Assembly: GCA_029961685.1 (NCBI GenBank)
Contig: JARWKL010000003.1
Span: forward strand, 13,608,782-13,672,781
Direction: 5' to 3'
Length of the DNA stretch: 64,000 bases
Source: Aristolochia californica
Lineage: Eukaryota; Streptophyta; Magnoliopsida; Piperales; Aristolochiaceae
Made by a program: the position numbers and the translations under genes. Under the pieces are notes generated by a model. That model was given only the letters and a program-made list of their open reading frames with translations. It was not told the DNA's origin and ran no database searches. Positions 37,401-49,400 of this stretch are shown one piece after another. How positions within the stretch are numbered: position 1 is the stretch's first letter; the number at the start of each line of letters is the position of its first letter.

Positions 37401-40400
37401 ATGAAAAACACTTATCTCTTACAATATACCAACCAACTTACTGTAATATGTAATGATAGACCTCTGATCTCTCTTGAGGCTAAACATCTTGGCATATAGT
37501 TCAAAAACTCGTGACAAGTTGCTTTCTTGAGCATAAACAGACTCTAAGAATTTCCACAACTCCTTCGTTGTGCAGAATTCATAACTTGATTTCTTAAATC
37601 GGAATCCATACTGTTAATTAGCCAGGTCATGATCTAACTGTCCTTGACTTCCCAGTCGTCATTCATAGGGACAAGAGGGTCATCCTTAATGAATTTTGAC
37701 TTCTTCTTTGCCTTAAAGTATAATTTGACTGATCTTGACCAACTCAAATAGTTTTGGTGGACAATCTCTCTTTTTCTTTTAATACAGCTTACACATCTTA
37801 TTTCAAAAAAAAAATCTCTCAAAAGTAGTTATAGTAGTATCTTTCCGTTCTGAGTTTCTAGTGTTCCTTGAAGGGGTAATAACCTCACCAAAATCTGCCG
37901 TATATGCCACAAAGATTAATCCTTGACAGCCACAAAACAACACAATCAATTGTGCAAGTGCTGTGGGCCCCACTTCTTAAAAAATTAGGGTTTTATCAGT
38001 TGGGAGTACCAATCTGCCCTAAGATGCAAACCACTTACTATTGTAGGTAAAACTCAGAAATCTCACAAAATTTTCAACTTTCATGGCTGACATATCCAAC
38101 CCAATGATGATGCAGGCAGTCTGAGTCCAGTCAAGGGTTGTGCAACAATTAGGTGGAAGGAAAACTCAATAAAGATTCCTCTTTTAGGGCACGAACCAAA
38201 TTCTATGCACTTAATATTGCGTAAGTCACTAAAAATATCCAAGAAATTAGTGTTGACGTCAGAGCCCAAGGTGATGGAGGTAGGAAACCCAGTGTGGGTT
38301 GTGCACAATGCAGAAAAGAGTGATTTTTCGCTCAATAAACCCTCATGGAGCAGTAGATAGTCTCAAAACTGCTCAAGTAGTAGCAGTGGCCATTAAGCCT
38401 AGGGTTATGGCTGAGGAAAAACATCGAAGTTCAGATTTTTACTAACCAATCACAGCAGATTTCAAAAACTCCCCTCAGAGGTAGTTGCTGGCTTCAATGA
38501 AGGAAGAGGATGGCTTCACATACTTGTAACTGGGTCTTACTGCTTTAATACCATGTGAAATTATGGAATAAGAGGGATTGAGAGAGGAAGAAGAGGAGAA
38601 GAAAGAAGGAGAGAGAGGGCAGCAACAAAGATAGAAGTCTCTCTTATGATTAGGGTGATGGTCAACTCCTAATCACCTTATATAGCATAAAAGAGTGTGT
38701 AAGGGCAATAATCACTTAAACTTAATTACACCCTTATATCTCCTTCATTACACCTCCTAATTTACATGAAATTTAAAACTATCAACCATACTGAATAAGA
38801 TAAGTCTATTCTAGAGGTGCAGACAGTAAGAAATTACCAAACTAGCCTTGTACTGTATTTTTCAACAATAAGATTTGGGAGTGTTCTAGTTACCAGTCAT
38901 CAAATACTGAGATATGGTATATGAAAAATTTTAAACCGTCATTTTCCAAGTAAAAACCAGGTTCTAAACTCTCTTTTCCTGGTTTCCTTTTGATCAAACA
39001 GGTTTGTATTCCTTCACCGTTGATTAGGGGTGGCATCGAGCCGAGCCGAGCCCGAACCTGCCTATGTTCGAGCCGAGCTTGATTTAAATATTTCGAGCCG
39101 AGCTTTGAGCCGAACTCGAGCCTCAACATACATTTAAAAATTTTCAAAAAATATATATCAAATAAATTGTATATAAAATTATACATACATTTTACATAAA
39201 ATTGGGCATGACCTCTACATAAAATTAGGCATAACCTATATATATAATACATGTATAAGATTGGGCATAACCTCTTCTTAAATTGAGCATAATCTATGTA
39301 TATAATACCTGTATAAAATTCGGCATGACCTCTACTTAAAATTGGACATAATCAATATACATAATACCTGCATAAACACTCCATAAACACTCTATAAAAT
39401 TATCTATACATTCCCTAAACACTCCATGAAATTGTTTATACACTCCATAAAATAGTCTAAACACTCCATATACTACATAACATTATAAATAAACTCCATA
39501 CAATAATCAAACACAACAAAATTAAATGAAATATCACTATCAATTTACAATCACCCAAATAAAAACTATAAATCCATTATAAAATTACAAACATAGTTGT
39601 TTCTCTTAATGCTAGACGTCCCTGCATGAGCAAAATCTCCACCTATGACAAAAAAAAAAAAAAATAAATAAAAAAAAATTAGTTATTGTCAGATAAAAAA
39701 ATACTCTTCCACTACTAGTTACTTAATGTCGTTAAAAATATTAAAATTACCATGATGAGAGAAACATGAAAAATCATATAGCTGGTAGCATTATCTCTGC
39801 ACTCTTCTTCTCAGGCTGTAATCATAAAACAAAATTTTAATAAATAAATCTTGCTAAATAAACTTAAAAATATTATAATAAATAATTAATCAAAGAAATT
39901 CACCTTTTGATTTTTCTTTACACCGTGAAGAATCCGAACCCAATCACTGCCACAAATCAAAGCTTGAACTGTATTTGGTGCAAGGAAGAACGATATGAGT
40001 CTATTACTCTACCACCAGCACTAAATGTAGACCCTGAAGCTACTGTGGATATGGGAATTACAAGGATGTCTGCTGCCATCTTAGATAATACCCAAAATTT
40101 CATATGATTTACTTTCCACCATTCTAAAACATCAAAATCATTTTGTGAAGTTTCCTCTCAACTATATACACCTTCAAGATAAATTTCCAATTCTGACCTT
40201 GGTGAATTAACTACATCCTTTTGTTTCATATAACTCATTAACTTTGACCAACCTGAACTTGATGAAGGCCTACGACTTGTGGAAACACCCATAGAGCTAG
40301 TACTCCAAACAATCTCTTCATTTCTAATATCCACATTATATAAGGATACATATTCATCGTAGATCTCATATAAGGTGCGTCGAACTAAATTTATATTCAT

Positions 40401-43400
40401 TGTAGCTTCCTCCTTAGAATATATCACTGGAAAACACATTTCGATCAACTTTAATTTGACCCTTGGATCCAAAACTGAAGTAACAGGCATCAATAAATTG
40501 CATTCACCGCAATACTTCTCAAATTTCTTTTTCATTCTACTAACCATTGTCCTAATGAAAACATTTTCATTTGTACAATGAAAATCCAGAACTTCTTTTA
40601 CCCTATATACTTCACTAAGGTACAAATTAGAAGTAGGGTAGTCCCTCCCAGAAATTATATTAATAACTGCATTAAAAACTTTTAGAATCTCACACACCAT
40701 GTCAACCTTTTCCCATTCATCAAAACTTGGCAAACAATCATAAGTTGGTTCTCTACCTTTAAATCTAGAGAATGCATCTTTGAATTTTAATGCAGAAGAC
40801 AACATGTCATAAGTGGAGTTCCAACGAGTTGGACAATCAATAACCAACCTCTTTTCACCAAGTTCTAATTGTTGAACAATTTCAAAAAAAGTGTGAAGTC
40901 TAACCTCAGACAGATTTATGAATTTGACACTTTCACGCACATTATCAATGATATCCTTAATCTGAACAAGACCATCTTGGACTAATAAGTTCAAAATATG
41001 AGTACAACAACGCATATGAAACAACTTTCCACCACACCAAATTTTTTTTCCTTGAAAAATCTTGTTTCAAAACTCTGATACAAACATCATTATATGCAGC
41101 ATTATCAACTGAAATACTAAAAACTTTATTTTCAATCTCCCACTCTTTCAACCACTTGTAAATAGCATCTGCTATATCAACGCCATGACGAGGAGGAACA
41201 TGCACAAAACTCAAGACTCGTTTTTGTAGCTTCCAATTATTGTCAATAAAATGCCCAGTAATAACGATGTATTCAATCTTTTGATTCTGGGACTTCCAAA
41301 GATCCGTGGTAAGACTAATCTTGTTAATCTCTTTTAACAAAATTTTCAATTTCTTTTTCTCTGCCTCATACACATCCATACACTCCTTCTTAATAGTCTT
41401 ACGAGATATTTTCTCATAATTCATATTTGCCATCTTCATTACAAAATTAAATCCCTCCTCTTCTACTATCATGAATGGATGCTCATGCATAAGAATCCAA
41501 TGAGCAATGAGTACTCTCATTTTAGCTTCATCATATTTTCCTCCAAAATCCATAAAAGGAAGTCCAGATGGACTCTGATCAACATTAGACCCCGCTCCCA
41601 CTGGTTGAAAGTTTAAGGTTTTTTGTTTTCTCATTGCCACTTTTCTACTAGTGCAACGTTTCAAATGTCAACTCATATGTGTGGTTACTCCACTACTAAT
41701 AACACTCAAATTGATTTTACGATGAACACATTGAGCCTTTTTTGTACCATTAAGTGATACTTCTTTGAATTCCAACCACACATGAGACTTTTTTTGTCTT
41801 TTTGAAGTATGGGTAGAGTCATCTTCATCCTCATTTATGGTAATTTCATCTGGGCCCACTTCTATGACAGAGGGTAGTGACTCTGGTGGAGTTGAGTCAC
41901 TATTTATGGCCACGCTAGAACTAGTGTTAATTATTGATGTCAATTGAGGAGGTGTTGACATTCTTACTTATACAAAAAAACAAAATTACAAATTAAAAAC
42001 ATAGAGAAAAGAAAGCTATCCAAACAACAAAGATCCTACACATAATTTAAGATACTTGTCTATTCTTAGAGGAAGGTACGTGACGTTGTGACAATCGGGA
42101 ACGACCCTTGTCTTTCAATGCAGCGGGGTCTCTTTGAGCCTGTAGCCCTGCACCCAATCGTTTCCAATCCAATATACCGATCCTTTTTTATATATAAATT
42201 TAAAAACTTATAAGAGAAGGAAATAAGCACACCAATATTCTCTTCTAATATTCTTATGAAATTCAACCTCAATACCAAGAAATTAATGATAAAAATGAAA
42301 AAAAAAATTCAAACCTTATAGAAACAGAAAGTGTGTTCGCCGTTCAGGGATATCTCCAAAAGCCTTTCCAAGAATGAAGGAGCACTGCTGAAACGAAACG
42401 AGAGTTAGAAATTTTGTAGGGTTAGGTCGCTGACGAAAAAAAAAAGAACATTAAATAAAAATCTTACCTCCCGTCGGACCGTCACTTTCGTCTTGTCAGC
42501 GAGGAAGAACTTCGGTTGAAGAAATCAAAGAGGAAGGATAAAAATCAATTGCAAAAAAGAGAGATAATTTACATCCGTCTATATCTAACGTATCAATTCA
42601 ATGAAATATTGGGTCTAAAAATTAAAATTATGTACTGTATTCCAAAAATACATGCTTACTAGACTTGTTACTAGTCTAACATAACAGAATTGGGTTGAGT
42701 TCTATATGCATAAAAAAAAGTTTTTTTTTGGTGAACAACAATTTAATTATTATGGTTGTTTTATGGACCACAATATTATATTTAGGAATAGGAAGAGTTC
42801 CATAGGAATAAGAAGAAGACACATGAAGAAAGAACAAGCTCTGATCACACCAGATAGGTTTTTTTTTACAGTTTTGCAGTTAGGACATGATTTTTGTCTA
42901 CACAATTGCTTCAAAGAGCATGTTATCGTAATTTTAATTCTCTCAAGTTATTGAAAAAAAAAAAAACAGAACCATGTCACAATAGAAGCTACAGAAAAAA
43001 GATAAAGACTAATCATTGCATTTTGGATAAAAAAGTCCACTACTAGATAAAATATCATTAATATGGACACAATCTATATAAATAGAGATCAATATTGGTG
43101 AACTAGCAAAAGTAGATGTGCACTGTACATTGAAAATGTTGATAATCCACATATTGTGACTAGAAGAAGGGTTTTGAGACTTTGTCCACAAGAAAATCGT
43201 ATAGGATACCAAATGTAGGACAACATATGAATGACGACAGTACAGAATGCAATGCCGAGCACAGGATGAATGATCCTTTTCAGCTTAAACAGATTCTTAG
43301 GAGAGAACTGAAGTTTTATGCATTTAAAACCAATACCGTTGATAGCAATATAGGTGGAAATTGGAAGGTCAAAGCTTAGGCCTGTGAGTAATAAGATAAT

Positions 43401-46400
43401 AATCAACTACATGGTCTGCTAAATTCTCTTCATGCTTAAAAAAACCTCATGATAGAAAACGGATACGAGATAAACTTATTGATTGAGGAAAAAAGGTTAA
43501 AAAAAGATTAAAATGATGTATTTAACTTTATCTGGAACATATATAACGAACCCCAGAGTCCCGTCAACTAAAGGCTAACTAGACTTACAAAAGATAAAAA
43601 TGAAAAAAAAAAAACAACTCTGAAATCACAGAGGAAGAAAACGTACAAAAGATAAAAATGAAAAAAAAATCAACACCGAAATCATAGAGGAAGAAAACGT
43701 ATAGAAGATAAAAATGAAAAGCAAAAAATCAACTCCAAAATTGCAGAGGAAGAAAAAATACAGAAGATAAAAACAAAAAAAACAAAAAATCAACACTTAC
43801 AGAAATAGAGTGTTCGACGTTCGGGGATATCTCCAAAACCTTTCAAAGAATGAAGGATAACTGCTGAAACGAAGCAAGAGTTAGAGATTTTGTAGGGTTA
43901 GGTTGGCAACAAAAAATAAAAAAACATTAAATAAAAATCTTACCTCCCGTCGGACCGTGGCTTTTGTTTGTTAGCGAGGAAGAACTTCGGATGAAGAAAT
44001 CGCAGAGGAAGACGAAAAAATCGAAGTCTTTGACAGAGATTGAGGAATCAGAGAGGGAGAGGGAGAATGAGGGATTTCAAGACCAAAATCCCTTGTTTCC
44101 CATGAATACCCGCCGACGGACAGTGATTTCTGCGAGAAAATCATGCTGAAACGGCATGGAAATGGCAGGACGGAAGGGAAGAGACGGGCTCTCTTTCCCG
44201 AATTTTATTTTAGAATTCCCCTCGATTCCAGAATCGCCGCTCGTTAAAACAAGCCGGTTCGCGAGCCGACGAGCCGAACCTGGCTCTGCTCGAGTTTGGC
44301 TTGTTAATCTATACGAAACTATTTCTGAGCTCGAGCTCGGCTCGAGCTCGATATATAATGAATCGAACCGAGCCGGAACTGAGCCGAACTCGAGCGGCTC
44401 GCGAGCCGGCTCGGTTCAAAGCCACCCCTACCATTGATGATACTCATATTGTCATTGTTTTTAATGATGTTTAAATGATTTCTTGAATGCTTACATCTAT
44501 CCAGAGATACGAATTCAGCCTTCCTCCTAAAGTGGTTATGGCACTTCAATGTCTACTCCAAATGCCATTTGGAGACCTATGGTGGCCAGAAATCTCAGCT
44601 TGGACGGAAGATGGTGGATCAGTGGAGGGAAGCAACATCTCTTGCCTCTTTGGCACTCTCTCTATTCATTGATCACGTCCTTTCGTACTGGGGTCAATTT
44701 TGTTTGCGGGCAATGGCAAAACTATTCGGTTTTGGACTAACCTTTGGTGCAAAGGTTTGGAATTGAGCAGATCTTACTCTCCTCTCCTCCCCATTTGTTC
44801 CTCCCAAAATGCCATGGTTGCGAACTGCGTGGCCTCTCTGGGGTGCTGGAATTTCTTTTTTCGACGGGGCCTTTTGGATTTAGAAGCTATAATTGCTTCT
44901 CAGCTCTTATCAGACTTGCAAGATATTGATATTAGACCCACTACTCCAAATAAGCACATCTGGGTGCTTGATAGCAGTGGAAATTTCTCTGTCTCATCAG
45001 CCTTCTTGCTCATCACTAGAAGGCTCGAGCCACAACCTCCCTACATCAGCTCTATTGCCTGGATGACGCTGGTCCCCCCAATGATTAATTTTTTTCTATG
45101 GAATGCCCTTCATGGAAAGATACTCACGACAAACAATCTTAGGCGAAGAGACAATACCTCCCCTTGCAGGCTCTACCCACTATGCTCTCATGAAGATGAA
45201 ACCATCCAGCATTTATTGCTCCATTGCCATTTCTCATGGGAAATCTGGACTCGGATCCTCCATGTCATTGGCATTACATTATGTATGCCTCAACAATTAT
45301 CGGATGTCGGTCTGTTTCTCCAACACCTTCCCATACCTAAGTTGGGGCCTATGATTGCGTCGGCTTGCCTTGGGTACATCCCCTGGCTGATTTGGTAGGA
45401 GAGAAATAATCGGCGTTTCAATTCCAAACTTCTCTCAATTAAGGCGATCACAGAAATGATTGTGGGACAAATCTCAACTTGGCTTCATACCAAGAAGGAT
45501 TTCAATACGTTTAGTGACTCCTCTTTGCGGATCAATTGGCAATGCATTGCGCAAACATCTGGAAGCCAGTGGCCTCCAACATGCATTTTGTGGTCCCTCC
45601 TTCCTCATGGAACTTTCAAGCTAAATTTTGATGGTAGTGCTCGGGGTAGTCTGGGACTTGCTAGCTTTGGAGGAGTTATCAGGGATGCCTTGGGTAATAT
45701 CCTTTTTTCATACGTGAGGCTGATGGAAGTTTCAGACTCCACTGTTGCAGAGCTCCGGGCCTTATATTATGGTTTAACCACTTTCAGAGATCATCTCCAC
45801 GACCCCCTCATTGCTGAAGGAGATTCCAGCGTTATTATTCATTGGTGCTCCGCTGTTTCTACTTCTCTTTGGAGACACTGGCCTATTTATCATCTTGTTT
45901 TGGACATTGTTGCCAAACTTTCTTGTACTTGGTCACATATTCCCCGTTCCGCTAATTCTTTGGCCAACGGGCTTGCTAAACATGGGACCTCCCTTCTCGC
46001 AATGGTTGTAACGGGAGGCCCCCTTAGTTTGTAATTTTTTCTCTATTAATATATTATCACTTTTCTAAAAAAAAAAATCAATAGTAATTATAACATTCTG
46101 ATAATGATACTTTTTACTATAAAATAAATATCACTTGTCATATTCTACTGCATCATGTGTTTTTAACTGACGTTCCATTTTACATGTAACTAGGTTTGGT
46201 TCATGTTTTGGTATTGAAAGGCTGTTGACCTGATACAACCTTCATTACTAGGCTTCAGAGTGAGAATGAGTTGACGGTAGCGCCCTCTTGGAGGTCCTTG
46301 GCTCAATTTCTATCTGAAGTGAGCTCGAGGACAAGATTGTACGGAAACACACCTATAGTGTGAAATTCCCGGTTGCTTCAGCATACCTCTACCTTTCCAG

Positions 46401-49400
46401 TTGGGTGTCATACCTTGGGCAACATTATGTGGTACTTGCTTGGCGCCTCTCAGCCCTTCCCAAAATCAGATTCTTTATTTGGAGCACCTTGCACAACAAA
46501 ATTTTTACGGTTGAGAACCTTTAGAAACGTGGCAATATGGGACCCACTATCCATTGCCCCCTGCGGTCTTTTTGAGGAGAGTCTCACATCCTCCTCCTCT
46601 GCCCTCTTGCTTGGAGAGTTCGGACTCAGCTGCTCAATCTCATTGCTATCCAGCTCTGCTTCCCAATCTCATCACTTCCACTTGCCATCAGCTTCTCGGG
46701 GTCCTCCTCTTCCTTTGGGGAAAATCCTCCTTTCTTCTTGCTTGGGTCACATCCCTTGGGGGCTTTGAAGGGAAAGTAACAACTGCTGCTTCAGTTTCAA
46801 GTTTGCTAGAGTCGATGAAGTTGGAACGGGCATCATTGGGCAGGTATCTTCTTGGATTCACTAGAAAGAAGTTCATCCATCTTGGCAACATCCCTATCTG
46901 CAATAATGGCATCTTGTTGCCCAGATGTCTACCTTGTCGCCCTGGCCACCTGTTCATGTGGACTCCTCCATCAAGCTTTCTCAAGCTCAACCGCGACGGC
47001 AGTGCACTTGGTAATCCGGGTCCAATAGTCTTTGAAGGAGCCATCCACAATTCGGGTGGTACCACCCTCTTCACCTATTCAAGACCTTTGGGGATCTCGA
47101 ACTCAACTATTGTGGAGCTCATGGCCCTCCTTCAAGACCTCATTCTCTTTCGGGATCATATGAAAGGACCTGTCATCGTTGAAGGCGTCTCCAAAGTGGT
47201 GATCTCCTGGTGTTCTTCCCCATTTTCTGAGCCCCCTTTGCGGCACTAGAATATTTTTTATGATGTCAAGGATATTTCCTCTTTTCTTTCTTGAGTATGA
47301 ACTCATGTTTTGTGGTCTGCCAACTCTTTGGTTGACACCTTGCTAAGAATGTTGTTTCCCTCCATTCTGTCATTGTGAAGGGATCTCATTCCTGATTGTT
47401 TTTTCTTGCTCTCTTGTGCTTAATAAGCTCATCAATTTAAAAAAAAACAGAGAGAGAGACTGAGAATGAAATGTTAAATAATTAGTTTTACATCTATAAA
47501 AGATGTGTTAGTACAGTGTGGATGTTGAGATAGATGTGTGGCAAAACTAGAAAGATGAATTCAGAGATGCACTTATTACAGTATACCAAGGTGTAGCACA
47601 ATTAGATGAGGAAATAAGAGAAAGATATGATCTTGATTTATTTATTTTTTAAATTTTTTGGGTGTGTTTTATCCATGGCAGGTGTGAGCAAATGGACCAA
47701 TAGAAGAAAAACCAACATGTTATAGGTTGAGGGTGCAAGAAAGATTGGAAGAAGGATGATTGACTAATGGAGGTGCCAAATGATAGTACCTAACATCAAT
47801 AACCCATAATTGATTTGATAAGTTCCGACAATGGTTATTGTGTTGATTCATATATATATTTGGCTTGTAGACATCCTCACTTTGTCATCTTGTGATTATT
47901 TTTCTTACAATGCTCTGAATGTCTCTCTTTGCCTTTGGGCATGCAATCTTTTTTGCTTAATTAATTTCCAGTTTTACATTAATGATTTGCAGCTCAGATA
48001 CATGTGAGACAGAAGCTTCATGCCAATATTATAACAAACAAGATGTGCTTTCTGTCATTGAAGTTTTAAAATTGGATGCTTCATACAGTGGCATAGTTAC
48101 CGCAATCTCCACATACTGGGATGTTGGTAGAGAATCAACTGAAGTGAAAGACCAATGTGACACAGGGATCCACTTTGATACAAACTTGGATATGGATGTC
48201 AAAAGTTTTGATGCTCCAACACAGGCATTTGATGAGTCAAAACCAGTGGATACCTATTGCCAATCTGAAGATTATGGTCTTCAGGACGGTATTGTTGCAA
48301 TGAGCCAATGTGTTGAAGTGACACTTTCATTTGCAAGCTCTGAAGTTTCTTCAAAATCTGGTGCATCTTCTCCTGGGACTAAAAATATAGAAAAGGTAGC
48401 ATTGACAAGTGAAAAAATTCCTCCAATAACCAGTGACCCAGGTTTCGCCCAAGAAAACCCCTCAAGAACTCCACGTGATGAACATGGGCAGTTAGTAGTT
48501 AAGCTGAAGAAAGAAGGGTTCTATCAAAAGCAAAGTCAACCAATTTCTTATACTAATTATTACAGTTTTGGTCAGATGGCTTATTCTGTTGCTGAAGAAT
48601 TTACAAGAAAAACTACAGATAGCATTAAGGATCCATCAAAAAAATCTGATGAAGAGATAATCTCTCAGCAGCTAAAGATTATTTCTAAAAAATCATCAAT
48701 GTTTTGTTGGTTCAGCATTCATAAGTTACACGAGGATGCAAAAAAGGAAAGATGTGGTTGGTGCTTCTCATGTAGAACATCTGCTGATCAAAATTGTCTA
48801 TTTAACACTGGTGACAATAAAGGTACTGAGGTCTCTAATGATGAGGTTTTTGGAATTCGAACTAAGAGGAATACAAAAGCCCATCTTAGTGCTATTATAT
48901 ATCATATTGTCTCCATTGAAGATCGGCTCAGGGGCCTCCTATGTGGTCCATGGGAGAACCCAAAATACAGTAAATTATGGCGTAAAAGTATTCTCAAGTC
49001 ATCCAGTGTTGCCTCTGTGAAGTCACTCCTCCTTGTTGTAAGTAGCTCTCTTCTCGTTTTAGTTCTATTTCCCTCATTTATTGTTACTTGTTACCTCTGT
49101 TTTAATTATTTGAATGATTTAATTCTCCAGTTAGAGTCAAACTTGCGGCGTGTTGCACTTTCTGCAGAATGGTTGAAACAGGTAGATAGTGCAGTTACTG
49201 TTGGGTCTGCTTTGCATGTTTTGACGAGTTCGATGAATGTGTCTACAAAGAATTGGGGTGCTAGAAAGCGTGCTAGAAAGAATATGCACCAAGGTGAGGA
49301 GTCCATGTTCGTTTCACATGTTGCTGCTAAATCAGGTATCCATTGGTGGAGGGGTGGAAGACTTGCTCGTCAACTGTTCAGCTGGAAGATGTTGCCTCAA

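Larger units (their letters stand above)
36570..38535 (-). pseudogene. copia gag-protease remnant
   Basis: Minus strand: gag NYLSWSRSVKLYFKAKKKSK near 37740-37680, then protease WVLDSEATTHMSG near 37080 (the canonical D-S-G-A triad is altered to D-S-E-A), LLVPKIPLNLLSI near 36870, and the linker to the pre-integrase H-C motif (FQDL-like, then GQPSLAKLIQL) at 36570. The linker contains a 75-base tandem duplication. Stops interrupt all parts. Confidence 0.75.
28349..38878 (-). mobile_element. Ty1/copia element (minus) interrupted by three LINE insertions
   Basis: The 5' LTR is at 38554-38878 and the 3' LTR at 28349-29031 (split by a LINE). The primer site (minus strand TGGTATTAAAGCAG) is at 38540-38553 and the polypurine tract (TTTGAGGGGGAG) ends at 29032. 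Flanks ATAAA (28344-28348) and ATAAG (38879-38883) form a 5-base duplication with one mismatch. Gag, protease, integrase, RT and RNase H occur in copia order. LINEs were inserted at 28593-28927, 31672-36567 and 37771-37812; removing each restores continuous copia sequence. Confidence 0.9.
39025..44430 (-). mobile_element. hAT DNA transposon with TIRs and 8-base target duplication
   Basis: Perfect 10-base terminal inverted repeats TAGGGGTGGC / GCCACCCCTA bound a 5406-base element, flanked by CCGTTGAT (39017-39024) and CCATTGAT (44431-44438), 7 of 8 identical. Both ends carry many copies of CGAGCC/GAGCCGAGC as subterminal repeats. The single transposase gene lies on the minus strand. Two minisatellites and a 215-base internal duplication are also inside. 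The transposase is broken, so it would need help in trans. Confidence 0.95.
14161..47992 (+). other. PTM-like: giant intron 2 of the PTM-like gene (33,832 bases)
   Basis: The donor is GTAAGTCC at 14161. The acceptor is TGATTTGCAG ending 47992. The codon split across it (GT + C, Val) leads directly into SDTCETEASC of exon 3, so no coding exon is missing. At least ten insertions account for most of its length: LINEs, two solo LTRs, a copia element, an hAT element and degenerate tails. Unassigned intronic DNA remains at 21559-22988, 23315-23509, 24547-25012, 26866-27050, 27741-28343 and 46078-46249. Confidence 0.9.

Noticed and set aside
39920..41961. hAT transposase as a domesticated host gene
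   Set aside because: TIRs and target duplication are still present and the frame is broken in at least three places.
43587..43800. Repeat array as CRISPR
   Set aside because: Units are contiguous and diverged without unique spacers, in a plant hAT element.
49038..49130. Treating intron 3 as constitutive coding sequence
   Set aside because: Consensus GTAAGT and TTCTCCAG borders, and removal joins SLLLV to LESNLRR as expected for the family; kept only as a retention finding.
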